DNA from: Sphingomonas abaci
GTDB lineage: Bacteria > Pseudomonadota > Alphaproteobacteria > Sphingomonadales > Sphingomonadaceae
DNA: 64,000 nt
Reading direction: 5' to 3'
NCBI RefSeq assembly: GCF_014199625.1
Contig: NZ_JACHNY010000006.1
Location: 62,001-126,000 of the forward strand
Made by a program: the position numbers and the translations under genes. Below the pieces are notes generated by a model. The model was not told the origin of the DNA and made no database searches. It saw only the letters and a program-made list of their open reading frames with translations. Shown here in pieces: positions 38,255 through 46,553 of the stretch (positions are counted from its first letter, which is position 1; each line of letters opens with the position of its first letter).

Positions 38255-39973
38255 TCAATGTCCGCCGCTCGCGGTCTTCACGGATGGGTCCTGCCACAAG
38301 GTTGGCGTGATGTCGGACACATCGATGTCCCGATGCTCGTCGGGCACCACGCCCAGCATCGACCCGACGCGCGCGATCGTACGGCCGACGACCGGGGCAG
38401 TGTTCCAGGCAGCGGTCTTCCAACCGTAGGTCTCCTTGGTACCGAGCGGCGAATCGAGCATCGCCAGGACGACATAGCGCGGCGCATCCATCGGGAAGGC
38501 CGCGGCGAAGGTGGCGACGTTGCGACTATGGTCATAGCCGCCCGCGACCGCCGCTTCCGCCGTACCCGTCTTGCCGCCGACGCGATAGCCCGGCGCATCG
38601 CCCTTGCGGCCCGTGCCGCGCAGCACGATCAATCGCAGCATCTGGCGCATCCGCGCGCTCGTCGCCTCGCTGATGACGCGACGGCCGACCGCGGCATGGC
38701 CGGGCTCGACCTTGAGCAGGGTCGCCGGGCGCCAGATGCCGCCATTGACCAGCGCGGCATAGGCGCTGGCCAGATGCAGCGGCGTCACCGCGATGCCATG
38801 GCCATAGGCGGTGGTCATCGTCGTGGTCCGCGCCCAATAGGTCGGCAGCAGTGGCCGGCCCTTCTCGCGCAGCTCGATATCCGGCTTGGTGTCGAAGCCG
38901 AGCTTCTTGAACATCGCCTGCATCCGCTGCGGCCCGACTTCGTCGGCGACGCGGGCGGTGGCGATGTTGGAGGAATAGATCAGCGTCTCGGCCATGTTGA
39001 GCCAGCGCTTCGGGTCGCCGCGCTCGTCATGGATCGTATAGCCGCCGACCTTCAGCGGGTGCGTCGCGTCGAACCGGCGGTTCATCGAGGTGACGACGCC
39101 CGTGTCGATCGCCGTCGCCATGGTGATCGGCTTGAAGGTCGAGCCCAGCTCGAACACGCTTTGCGTGGTGATGTTGCGCAGCTCCTCGCTGCCCGCCATG
39201 CCGACCCGATTGGGGTTGAAGGTGGGCAGCGACACCATCGCGATCACCTCGCCGGTCGCGACGTCGAGCACGATGCCGCCGCCGCCGCGCGCGGAGAAGG
39301 TGGTCATTGCGCGGCCCAGTTCACTTTCCATCGCCGCCTGGACGCGGGCGTCGATCGACAAGGCGACCGGCGTCTTGGCCAGCGTCGGGTCGGTCAGGCG
39401 TGCGTCGAGCACGCGCTCCATGCCGCTCATCCCGCGCCCGTCGGTCGACAGGAAGCCGAGCGCATGCGCGGCCATGGTCGATTGCGGATAGAGGCGCTGC
39501 GTCTCGCGTGCGAAGACCAGCGCCGGCTCGCCGATGGCATTGACCTGCTCGACCAGCGCCGGCGAGGCGCGGCGTTGCAGATAGGCGAAGGAGGCGTTCT
39601 TGGTCAGCTGCGCGTAGAACCAGGCCTGGTCGCCGCGATCGGGCATCAGCGCGGCAAGGCGCGCGGCGATCTCCATCCGGTCGCCCATGATCTTCTTCGG
39701 ATGGACGCCGATCGTCCAAGCGTCGATCGTGCGGGCGAGCGGCGCGCCGTTGCGGTCGACGATGTCGCCGCGCGCCGCCAGCGATGCGACGGCGGCGCGC
39801 GCCTCGCTGCCCGAAAAGGCGGCCAGCATCCCCAGCCGGCCGATCACCAGCAGCACCGCCGCGCCGAACAGGAACAGCAGCATCATCAACCGCGTATGCG
39901 CGGTCGCCACGAGCTGGTGGCGCTGCTTGGCGCTGCGGCGCTGCGCCGTCGTCCGGGCGACCAGGGCGGTCAC
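38255..39973 (-). CDS. ftsI: Division-specific transpeptidase FtsI (PBP3)
   Basis: A 572-residue class B penicillin-binding protein. A cytoplasmic N terminus and membrane helix (about residues 28-48, RLMMLLFLFGAAVLLVIGRL) precede the PBP dimerisation domain (ARGDIVDRNGAPLARTID) and the transpeptidase domain with SxxK in ELGSTFKP (Ser near 278), SSN in IYSSNIATA (near 333) and KTGT in GGKTGTAEA (near 467). It crosslinks septal wall with FtsW. Start GTG at 39973 overlaps ftsL by GTGA. Confidence 0.97.
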   Translation of the reverse strand: MTALVARTTAQRRSAKQRHQLVATAHTRLMMLLFLFGAAVLLVIGRLGMLAAFSGSEARAAVASLAARGDIVDRNGAPLARTIDAWTIGVHPKKIMGDRMEIAARLAALMPDRGDQAWFYAQLTKNASFAYLQRRASPALVEQVNAIGEPALVFARETQRLYPQSTMAAHALGFLSTDGRGMSGMERVLDARLTDPTLAKTPVALSIDARVQAAMESELGRAMTTFSARGGGGIVLDVATGEVIAMVSLPTFNPNRVGMAGSEELRNITTQSVFELGSTFKPITMATAIDTGVVTSMNRRFDATHPLKVGGYTIHDERGDPKRWLNMAETLIYSSNIATARVADEVGPQRMQAMFKKLGFDTKPDIELREKGRPLLPTYWARTTTMTTAYGHGIAVTPLHLASAYAALVNGGIWRPATLLKVEPGHAAVGRRVISEATSARMRQMLRLIVLRGTGRKGDAPGYRVGGKTGTAEAAVAGGYDHSRNVATFAAAFPMDAPRYVVLAMLDSPLGTKETYGWKTAAWNTAPVVGRTIARVGSMLGVVPDEHRDIDVSDITPTLWQDPSVKTASGGH

Positions 39974-40608
39974 CGTTTGCCGCTCGCCTCGGTGCGCGCG
40001 CGCGACAGGATGTCGCCCAGCGTCCGCTCGGAGAGCAGCTTGCGGTCGAGCAGCGCCACCGCGTCCGGCTTGACCTTGGCGGCGGCCGTCGTGGCGGCTG
40101 CCACCGCGGCGGTGCGCACCAGGCCGACGTCAAGGCCCTTGCCGGCGGTCGCGGCGCGGACGGTGCCGCGAACCGGCGCCGCGGCGGCCGGCGCGACCGG
40201 GGCGGGCGCATTGGCGGCGACCAGCGTCATCGCCGGCTGCGGCGGCACGCCCGATGGGACGAGCAGCGCGGCGGTGCGGACCGGCGCGCCGTCCCCGCCC
40301 GGCGCCGGCGCGGCATGGACGTCGATCGCGGCGAGCGCGGCCTCGTCGCCGACGAACTGCTGCGCGGTCGGCGCCGACAGGGCCAGCGTATCGCCGTTCC
40401 AGCGTTCGAGCTGCGCCAGATTGGCGCGCGTGTCGAACTCGGTCTCCAACGCGCGGATGTCGCGCTCGGCCGTGGCGATGCGGCGGTTCACCTGCTCCAG
40501 CTTCTTGCGCTCGTTCGCCACCTGCAGCGACACGAGGTAGAAGCCCAGGACCACGGCGACCGAGACCCCGAACCAGGCGAAGCCCTTCAACCGATAGGCC
40601 GCCGTCAT
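39970..40608 (-). CDS. ftsL: FtsL-like division protein with long Ala/Pro-rich tail
   Basis: A 212-residue protein, longer than typical FtsL (about 110-140). A membrane helix (about residues 9-29, [20 protein letters not shown]) is followed by a leucine-zipper-like coiled coil ([40 protein letters not shown]) and then an unusual Ala/Pro/Val-rich extension of more than 100 residues that ends [18 protein letters not shown]. The position between rsmH and ftsI is the standard ftsL locus; the overlaps with both (ATGA and GTGA) fit the operon. The extension may be species-specific. Confidence 0.85.
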   Translation of the reverse strand: MTAAYRLKGFAWFGVSVAVVLGFYLVSLQVANERKKLEQVNRRIATAERDIRALETEFDTRANLAQLERWNGDTLALSAPTAQQFVGDEAALAAIDVHAAPAPGGDGAPVRTAALLVPSGVPPQPAMTLVAANAPAPVAPAAAAPVRGTVRAATAGKGLDVGLVRTAAVAAATTAAAKVKPDAVALLDRKLLSERTLGDILSRARTEASGKR

Positions 40609-41531
40609 ACGCTCATCTCCTCATTCCAGGCGGGCGCCGCCGTCCGCCTGGCTATCCGCAATGTTGCCGACCGAGCGCGCGGGTTGCGCGCCAGTTCTTC
40701 GTCGCCCGCACGCACCGCGCGGCCGACCGCCTCGAAACTGGGTGCCGCGCCCGCCGCCGCTTGCGGCAAGTGCCGCGACCCCGCTGGCGCGCCGCCCGAC
40801 CGGTCGCGCAGGAAGCGCTTGACCAGCCGATCCTCCAGGCTGTGGAAGGTCACGACGGCCAGCCGGCCGCCGGGCTTCAGAAGCCGCTCCGCCGCCGCCA
40901 GTCCCTCGACCAGCTCGTGCAGCTCGCGATTCACATGGATGCGGATCGCCTGGAAGGTCCGGGTGGCCGGGTCCTTCTTGTCGTGGGGCTTGTGGCCCAG
41001 CGCGCGGCGCACGACCGCTGCCAGCTCCGCGGTGCGCGACAAGGGCCGCGCCGCGACGATCGCGCGCGCCACCCGGCGCGACTTGGGCTCGTCGCCATAG
41101 CGATAGATGACGTCGGCGATCGCCTCTTCCTCGGCGGTGTTGAGGAAGTCGGCCGCGCTCATCCCGTCCTGGCTCATCCGCATGTCGAGTGGGCCATCCG
41201 CCTGGAAGGAGAAGCCGCGCCCCGCCTGGTCGAGCTGCATCGACGACACGCCGATATCCATGGTCACGCCGTCGACCGGCGCGGCGATCGCCCGCTCCAT
41301 GGTCGAGAAATCGGCGTGGACGAGCGTCAGCCCGTCGATCGCGGCGGCGCGGCCGGCGGTGATCGCGTCGGGATCGCGGTCGAAGGCGATGACGCTCGCG
41401 CCCCGTGCCAGCAGCGCCCGCGTATAGCCGCCGGCGCCGAAGGTCGCGTCGACCATGGTCTCGCCGGGTGCCGGGGCCAGCGCCGCGATCACCTCGTCGA
41501 GCAAAACGGGGACGTGCGGGGCGTCGCTCAC
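40605..41531 (-). CDS. rsmH: 16S rRNA (cytosine1402-N4)-methyltransferase
   Basis: A 308-residue SAM methyltransferase (MraW). It begins with [20 protein letters not shown] and has [42 protein letters not shown], and [19 protein letters not shown] near the C terminus, all characteristic. The start is GTG at 41531 (GTGA overlap with mraZ). It modifies C1402 of the 16S rRNA. Confidence 0.96.
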   Translation of the reverse strand: MSDAPHVPVLLDEVIAALAPAPGETMVDATFGAGGYTRALLARGASVIAFDRDPDAITAGRAAAIDGLTLVHADFSTMERAIAAPVDGVTMDIGVSSMQLDQAGRGFSFQADGPLDMRMSQDGMSAADFLNTAEEEAIADVIYRYGDEPKSRRVARAIVAARPLSRTAELAAVVRRALGHKPHDKKDPATRTFQAIRIHVNRELHELVEGLAAAERLLKPGGRLAVVTFHSLEDRLVKRFLRDRSGGAPAGSRHLPQAAAGAAPSFEAVGRAVRAGDEELARNPRARSATLRIARRTAAPAWNEEMSV

Positions 41532-42028
41532 AGCGTCACTCCCTTCTGCATCATGTAGAAACGCGCCATCTCCTTGACGACGGGTGGCATGTCCTCGGTC
41601 TCGATCAGCGTCTTAGGGTCCCAGATCTCGACATAGTCGAGCACGCCGTAGAAGAAGGCATGCTCGCCGATCCCGGCATAGAAGCGCGGAAAGGCCGGCA
41701 TGATGAAGCGGCCGGAGCCGTCGAACGGCACCGCCTCGCCGGCGGCGGCGCGGCGCTTGATGTTATAGTCATATTCGCCGTCGGGGCCGGTGTTCGCCGC
41801 CTCGCGCGCGTCGAGGCGCGCGGCCAGGATGTCGACATAGCCAGGGTCGTAGGCGACCAGGCAGCGATTCTTCTGATGGGCGCCGATGATGACGGTGCCG
41901 CCGGTCTTGCCGTCGGCCTTGGGCGCGTTGGCGGCGAGCGTGGCGCGGAGCGCGGCAGGTATGGCTACCCGCCCCTTGTCATCGACAAGGCCGATGCCAT
42001 CGCCCTGATAACGCCCCCTGTCCAACAC
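41528..42028 (-). CDS. mraZ: Transcriptional regulator MraZ
   Basis: A 166-residue protein with the double AbrB-like (SpoVT) fold: a first half [20 protein letters not shown] and a second [20 protein letters not shown], each with the DxKGR/DxxGR-(I/F)xxP pattern. It binds repeats upstream of its own operon and controls dcw transcription. The start is uncertain: GTG at 42028 or TTG at 42025, both after GGAG; I used 42028. First gene of the dcw cluster. Confidence 0.93.
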   Translation of the reverse strand: MLDRGRYQGDGIGLVDDKGRVAIPAALRATLAANAPKADGKTGGTVIIGAHQKNRCLVAYDPGYVDILAARLDAREAANTGPDGEYDYNIKRRAAAGEAVPFDGSGRFIMPAFPRFYAGIGEHAFFYGVLDYVEIWDPKTLIETEDMPPVVKEMARFYMMQKGVTL

Positions 42029-42349
42029 GCCAACTCCGCACTTCTGGCGCGCACGACCCCGCCGCGCCGGAAAGGGGAATCACCACCCCTCTCCAGTGCT
42101 TCCGCATCGGCGGTGAGCATGCCCCTGAATGAGACTCGACGTACCAAGCCGGTCGCGGGGCCGCAACGGGATTTTTGGGGAAATCCGGGGAAGCTACCCG
42201 CATATCGTTGAAATAAGACGAACTACGGGAAAATGCGTAGGTCCCGGCTTGGCAGCCGAGCCCATGCGAAAACGCCCGCCCCAGACTGGCTGGAGCGGAC
42301 GTTCCCGTGAAATCCCCGGATCGACCCGGACCGGGTCGCCCAGCCGCGG
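42029..42349. other. Leader and control region of the mra/dcw operon
   Basis: About 320 bases between mraZ and the small membrane protein gene, with no gene. It holds the three-copy repeat at 42168-42192. The mraZ leader would be about 130 bases long if transcription starts near the repeats. No clear sigma-70 -35/-10 pair stands out facing mraZ. Confidence 0.6.
42168..42192 (-). promoter_or_regulatory. Putative MraZ operator: three repeats at 10-bp period
   Basis: On the plus strand GGGAT, GGGAA and GGGAA begin at 42168, 42178 and 42188, each separated by five bases. This matches the layout of known MraZ operators (TGGGN repeats with 5-base spacers in E. coli), though here they lie on the strand opposite to the gene and about 140 bases upstream of its start. 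Such an element would let MraZ repress the whole division cluster. Confidence 0.55.
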
Positions 42350-42619
42350 CTATTGCGCGGCGGCCTGGCTGTTGGCGGTGGAGGGAGCGACGCCCATCTC
42401 GGCGAGCGGTTCGCCGGTCGCGGGCGCTGCGGCGACGCTGTTGCCGGCGGCGATCTCGGCGACCAGATTGGCCTGGGCCGCGCCGGGCACCGGCCGCTCG
42501 CGCGTCACCGAGCCGATGATCGCACTGGCCAGCGCGATGAGCAGGACGACCGCCGCCAGGCCGATCATGCCGACCTTGACGCGCTGCACCGTCTGCGAGG
42601 GTTCGGGAGCACCATTCAT
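42350..42619 (-). CDS. Small membrane protein with Ala-rich tail
   Basis: An 89-residue protein with a short cytoplasmic N terminus (MNGAPEPSQTVQRVK), one membrane helix (VGMIGLAAVVLLIALASAII, about residues 16-37) and an extracytoplasmic Ala/Val-rich tail. Codon bias and a clean ATG support it. It faces away from mraZ's promoter region in the same orientation, so it may form a separate unit. I cannot assign a function; similar hypothetical proteins occur in this position in relatives, as far as I recall. Confidence 0.7.
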   Translation of the reverse strand: MNGAPEPSQTVQRVKVGMIGLAAVVLLIALASAIIGSVTRERPVPGAAQANLVAEIAAGNSVAAAPATGEPLAEMGVAPSTANSQAAAQ

Positions 42620-42689
42620 CGTATCAGTGCAACCTAGTGTCTCAGGCGGCGATTCTCAACCCGCCGCGACCGGATGGCTCAATTCCGTC

Positions 42690-43658
42690 CTAAGCCAATC
42701 CCTTGATCGCGCGCCATTCGGGATTGTGAAGGGTCGACAGATAGCGGAACCCGGTGTCGCACAGGATCGTCGCGACTCGCGCCCCCGGCCCGATCTGCCT
42801 GGCCAGCAGGATGGCGCCAGCCACGTTGATGCCCGAGGACAGGCCCAGGCACAGCCCCTCCTCGTCCAGCAACCGGCGCACCCAGTGATACCCCTCGGCG
42901 TCCGAGACGCGGAACTGCGTGTCGACCGGCGCGCCTTCGAGATTGGCGGTGATCCGGCCCTGCCCGATCCCCTCCGCCACCGACGAGCCTTCCGCCTTCA
43001 GCTCGCCACAGGCATAATATTCGTAGAGCGCCGCGCCGTGAGGGTCGGTCAGCGCGATCCGGATGCCCTCGTCATGCGCCTTCAGCCCCATGCCGACCCC
43101 GGCGAGCGTGCCGCCGGTGCCCGCCGCGCAGGTGAAGCCATCGATGCGGCCATCCATCTGCGCCCAGATCTCCTCGGCGGTGCCGGTGATGTGCGCACGC
43201 CGGTTGGCGATGTTGTCGAACTGGTTGGCCCAGACCGCGCCGGGCGTCTCCTCCGCCAGCCGGCGCGAGGTATGAACGAAATGGCACGGCGACGAATAGG
43301 GCGCGGCCGGGACCAGCACCAGCTCCGCCCCGAGCGCGCGCAGCGTGTCCATCTTCTCGCGGCTCTGCGTTTCGGGCATGACGATGACGGTGCGATAGCC
43401 CTTGGCATTGGCGACCAGCGCCAGGCCGATGCCGGTATTGCCCGCCGTGCCCTCCACAATGGTCCCGCCGGGTAGCAGGGCGCCGCGCTCCTCGGCATCC
43501 TCGATGATCGCCAGCGCGGCGCGATCCTTCACCGACGCGCCGGGATTGGCATATTCGCACTTGCCGAAGATCTCGCCGCCGGCCGCCTCGCTCGGGCCCT
43601 TCAGCCGGACGAGCGGGGTATTGCCGATAAGGGACAGCGTGTCAGGAATAATGGCCAT
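42690..43658 (-). CDS. Cysteine synthase A family PLP enzyme
   Basis: A 322-residue fold-type II PLP enzyme. The PLP lysine is in NPGASVKDRAAL (near residue 42), with EGTAGNTGIGLALVANAKGY as the phosphate/substrate loop and CAAGTGGTLAGVGMGLKA as the PLP-phosphate loop. It should make cysteine from O-acetylserine and sulfide, although the sequence also fits CysK-like cystathionine beta-synthase relatives, so I leave the symbol empty. Start ATG at 43658 (MAIIPDTLSLIGNTPLVRL). Confidence 0.9.
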   Translation of the reverse strand: MAIIPDTLSLIGNTPLVRLKGPSEAAGGEIFGKCEYANPGASVKDRAALAIIEDAEERGALLPGGTIVEGTAGNTGIGLALVANAKGYRTVIVMPETQSREKMDTLRALGAELVLVPAAPYSSPCHFVHTSRRLAEETPGAVWANQFDNIANRRAHITGTAEEIWAQMDGRIDGFTCAAGTGGTLAGVGMGLKAHDEGIRIALTDPHGAALYEYYACGELKAEGSSVAEGIGQGRITANLEGAPVDTQFRVSDAEGYHWVRRLLDEEGLCLGLSSGINVAGAILLARQIGPGARVATILCDTGFRYLSTLHNPEWRAIKGLA

Positions 43659-43873
43659 GCCGCGCCATAGGCTCCCCACGTGACCGGGCCAAGCGAGGGC
43701 GGCTTTGTCGCGGACAAGCAAGGCTAATGCCGCACGCCCACCGCCGCCGCACCGAGTCGTATCCCGTACGAAACAGCGACTCGGGCCCGGCCGCCCAGCT
43801 TCGGGAGGGAATAACGATTGCCGACGCAACAATACTTGACGCGTCGTGCTGCATTGGCGAAGCGCAGGCCGCT

Positions 43874-44257
43874 ATGAAAAGCTTCCTTCCCCTTCTCGCC
43901 GCCCCGCTGATGGCTCTCGCCGCCTGCAACTCGCAGCCGACCAAGCCGGAAGTGATCGATGCCAACCCCGATCCCATGGCGAACCAGATCGCCAACGCCG
44001 CGCCGGTCGAGCTGCCGCCCGCGATCCGCGCCGACAAGACCTTCCGCTGCTCGGACGGCTCGCTCGTCGGCGTCACCTTCTTCCAGGGCGACAAGCAGGT
44101 GCTGGTCCGCGCACCGTCGACCGCGACGGCCACCCGCCTGACCGCGCCGGAAGCCGGCAAGCCCTACACCGCCGAGGGCGGCTGGACGCTGAGCGGCGAC
44201 GAGAAGACCGTCACGCTGACCGCGCCGGGCAAGAAGGGTCTGTCCTGCCACGTCTGA
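43874..44257 (+). CDS. MliC-like lipoprotein (possible lysozyme inhibitor)
   Basis: A 127-residue lipoprotein. The signal peptide MKSFLPLLAAPLMALAAC has an LAAC lipobox. The mature domain has the MliC/PliC pattern: a first Cys in FRCSDGSLVGVTFFQGDKQ, a hydrophobic beta strand VLVRAPSTA, TRLTAPEAGKPYTAEGGWTL, and a closing Cys in GLSCHV. MliC proteins inhibit host or phage lysozymes in the periplasm. The match is by pattern, so the family call is moderate. Start at the ATG 43874, not the far-upstream candidates of the longer open frame. Confidence 0.75.
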   Translation: MKSFLPLLAAPLMALAACNSQPTKPEVIDANPDPMANQIANAAPVELPPAIRADKTFRCSDGSLVGVTFFQGDKQVLVRAPSTATATRLTAPEAGKPYTAEGGWTLSGDEKTVTLTAPGKKGLSCHV

Positions 44258-44283
44258 GGACGGCCTAGAGTCGATCCTGTCCG

Positions 44284-44311
44284 GGCCGGCGGTGCGAACC
44301 GCCGGCCTTTT
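44284..44311 (+). terminator. Rho-independent terminator
   Basis: GGCCGGCGGT (44284-44293) pairs perfectly with ACCGCCGGCC (44298-44307) around a GCGA tetraloop, followed by TTTT. It lies 26 bases after the MliC-like gene and is the clearest intrinsic terminator in the window. Confidence 0.88.
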
Positions 44312-44385
44312 GCCACTCGTGCTTTGCGTCTCCGGCGGGTGCTATCCGGTTCGAATGCTTGAAAGAGCGGGTCGATAGCGCCACC

Positions 44386-45126
44386 ATGGACCGAACCATG
44401 GACCGCCTCGACCCGCTTCTCGTGCTCAGCGCCTACGCGGTGGGCGTTTTCCCGATGGCGGACGATCGCGAGGCGGACCAATGCTATTGGGTCGAGCCCA
44501 AGCGGCGTGCGATCCTGCCGCTGGACGGCTTCCATCTGTCCCGCTCGCTGCGCAAGACGATCGCGCAGGACCGGTTTCGCGTTACCGCCGACACTGTGTT
44601 CGAGCGGATGATCCGGCTCTGCGCCGAAAGCGCGGCGGATCGCCCGGAGACCTGGATCAGCCATCCGATCGAGCAGGTGTTCCTGGACCTGCACCAGCGT
44701 GGGCTGGCGCATTCGATCGAATGCTGGCTTGACGACCGGCTGGTTGGCGGCCTGTACGGCCTGGCGCTGGGTCGCGCCTTTTTCGGCGAAAGCATGGTCA
44801 GCCGCGCGACCGACGCGTCCAAGGTCGCGCTCGCCTGGCTGGTCGCGCGGCTGCGCGTCGGCGGCTTCACCCTGCTCGACTGCCAGTTCCAGACCACCCA
44901 CCTCGCCTCAATGGGCGCGGTGGAGATCGACCGCGCCGACTATATGGCGTTGCTGGGCACCGCGCTGGGCGACGTGCCACGATCCTCGCCGGCCGATTCG
45001 TCCGGCTCGGCAGCCGGCGGTGGCGATTTCGGCGCGCTCGACCGCTTGTCCGGCGCCGACGGGGTATCGGTCTCCGCGCCCGTCTCGGGGAAGGACATCG
45101 TGCAACTCTTGACCCAGACATCGTAG
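44386..45126 (+). CDS. aat: Leucyl/phenylalanyl-tRNA-protein transferase
   Basis: A 246-residue enzyme that adds Leu or Phe to proteins with N-terminal basic residues, marking them for ClpAP. Family motifs are SAYAVGVFPMADD, CYWVEPKRRAILPLDGFHLS, FGESMVSRATDASKVAL and LLDCQFQTTHLASMGAVEI. Its last 60 residues (after the DRADYMALLG segment) are low-complexity and not part of the fold. The start could be ATG 44386 or 44398; the TTG further upstream is less likely. The final 187 bases overlap the tail of the convergent DUF2155 gene. Confidence 0.94.
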   Translation: MDRTMDRLDPLLVLSAYAVGVFPMADDREADQCYWVEPKRRAILPLDGFHLSRSLRKTIAQDRFRVTADTVFERMIRLCAESAADRPETWISHPIEQVFLDLHQRGLAHSIECWLDDRLVGGLYGLALGRAFFGESMVSRATDASKVALAWLVARLRVGGFTLLDCQFQTTHLASMGAVEIDRADYMALLGTALGDVPRSSPADSSGSAAGGGDFGALDRLSGADGVSVSAPVSGKDIVQLLTQTS

Positions 45127-45596
45127 ACGGGGTGCTGGACGACGTTGAGCGCCGGCCGTTCCTTGAACAGCCAGCCGGAGAAATGCCGCCGCCAGACCTT
45201 GTCGGCGCCGCGCACATCCACCTGCATGAACGCGCCGGTGAGCTGGTCCTGCTCCCAAGGCGCGGTGCGCTCGCAGGCTCGCAGACGCAGCACCACGTCA
45301 CCGGTCCGCTTGGCGTCGCCCGGCCGCATCGTCACGTCGCGGCTCTCGCCGTTGCGCTTGTTGAGCAGGCCGATCACCGCCACCCGCTGCGCCATCGGCG
45401 TGACGCCCGACGCGGCGGCATCCTTGCCGGCGGCGTCGACCGTCTCGATGTCGCTACGGGTTGATTCGGGCAGGATCTGCTCGATCCGGTGACCGCCAGG
45501 CAGGGGCGTGCGACGGTCCTGATAGGCGCGCCAGCCGAACCAGCCGCCAATCGCCAGCGCCACAGCCACCAGGGCCGCGGCGATCCAGCGAATCAT
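44940..45596 (-). CDS. DUF2155 domain exported protein
   Basis: A 218-residue protein. An N-terminal signal anchor (MIRWIAAALVAVALAIGGWF) precedes the DUF2155 domain: VAVIGLLNKRNGESRDVTMR, VVLRLRACERTAPWEQDQLT, RHFSGWLFKERPALNVVQHP, YDVWVKSCTMSFP. The last 50 residues are a Ser/Pro-rich tail that is encoded opposite the 3' end of aat. Function is unknown. The start ATG at 45596 overlaps the NDUFA12-like gene stop (45593). Sharing that operon suggests a respiratory or envelope role, but that is inference. Confidence 0.88.
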   Translation of the reverse strand: MIRWIAAALVAVALAIGGWFGWRAYQDRRTPLPGGHRIEQILPESTRSDIETVDAAGKDAAASGVTPMAQRVAVIGLLNKRNGESRDVTMRPGDAKRTGDVVLRLRACERTAPWEQDQLTGAFMQVDVRGADKVWRRHFSGWLFKERPALNVVQHPVYDVWVKSCTMSFPETGAETDTPSAPDKRSSAPKSPPPAAEPDESAGEDRGTSPSAVPSNAI

Positions 45597-45988
45597 CCCT
45601 CCGGCGTCCAAGCTTCATAGTCGCCGGTGGCAGCGGCGCGAACGCCGCCCTTTTCCAGCGCGCCCGACGGACGATAGGCGAGCGGCGTCCCGGTCAGGTT
45701 CGGCAGCGCCGGCTTCTGCCACGGGCGGATCGGCGGCAGCGCCTTGGACGGCACGTCGTCAATCTGGTGGTGCAGCCAGCTGAACCAGTCGGGCGGCACC
45801 CGGCTGGCATCGTTGGAGCCCTGGTAGATCACCCAGCGGCGCGGATTGCCGGCGGTGTCCGTGCCGCCTTCGTAATAGACGTTGCCCAGCTCGTCCTCGC
45901 CGACGCGCGCCTTGCCGCGCAGGCCGTAAAGCATGGTGCCCCAGGAGGCGCCGTTCCACCAGGTGAAGGGATTGAGGTTGATGCCCAT
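45593..45988 (-). CDS. NADH:ubiquinone oxidoreductase accessory subunit, NDUFA12 family
   Basis: A 131-residue protein matching NDUFA12/B17.2. It reads MGINLNPFTWWNGASWGTML, then GNVYYEG and RRWVIYQGSNDASRVPPDWF with WLHH, as in alphaproteobacterial complex I supernumerary subunits. This subunit is present in alphaproteobacteria and mitochondria but not in most other bacteria, supporting the taxonomic call. It acts on the cytoplasmic arm of complex I. It overlaps the DUF2155 gene by ATGA. Confidence 0.93.
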   Translation of the reverse strand: MGINLNPFTWWNGASWGTMLYGLRGKARVGEDELGNVYYEGGTDTAGNPRRWVIYQGSNDASRVPPDWFSWLHHQIDDVPSKALPPIRPWQKPALPNLTGTPLAYRPSGALEKGGVRAAATGDYEAWTPEG

Positions 45989-46019
45989 GCCACGCGCTTA
46001 CCGCGCCCAGCCCGCCGCT

Positions 46020-46553
46020 TCAACCACCAGCATGCGCCGAAGCCGGCAGCGTCCACTCCACCCGGTCGCCTTCACCCAGGCCGAGCTCGCCCATGCGACC
46101 GCCGCGCACTTCCAGCACCGCCGCCACCGGCTCGCCCGACGAGATCGGCGCTTCGCTGAGCGGCACGGTGTTCTCCGCGATTCTGGCGATGGTGCCGTCG
46201 GGCCGGATGAACACGATGTCCAGCGACGATGGCGTGTTCTTCATCCAAAAGCTGGTCGGAACCGGCGGGCCGCCATCCGGCGGATAGGGCGAGAACAGCA
46301 TCGCGAAGTCCGGGCCGAGGCCGGTGCGGTACATCAGCCCCTGCTCCTGCTGCGCCGCCGTGCGCGCGAGTTCGGCCCGGAAGACATGACGGCCGCCCGA
46401 ACCCGTGATGGTGACGGGGATCGTCGCGAGCGTGGCGTCCTCCTGCGCGCCCGCCTCCTGCGCGCCCGTAGTCCCGCGACAGGCCGACGGGCCGAGCAGC
46501 GCCGCCGCCAGCGCCAGCCCCACGTGGCGTGGATGCCGACGAGGTCGGATCAC
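46020..46553 (-). CDS. DUF192 family exported protein
   Basis: A 177-residue protein. The N terminus (HVGLALAAALLGPSACRGTT) is a signal peptide with a lipobox-like LGPSAC. The DUF192 domain follows: VFRAELARTAAQQEQGLMYR, MLFSPYPPDGG, FWMKNTPSSLDIVFIRPDG, and AVLEVRGGRMGELGLGEGD. Function is unknown for the family. The start is GTG at 46553, giving a GTGA overlap with the cold-shock gene stop at 46550. Confidence 0.88.
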   Translation of the reverse strand: MIRPRRHPRHVGLALAAALLGPSACRGTTGAQEAGAQEDATLATIPVTITGSGGRHVFRAELARTAAQQEQGLMYRTGLGPDFAMLFSPYPPDGGPPVPTSFWMKNTPSSLDIVFIRPDGTIARIAENTVPLSEAPISSGEPVAAVLEVRGGRMGELGLGEGDRVEWTLPASAHAGG

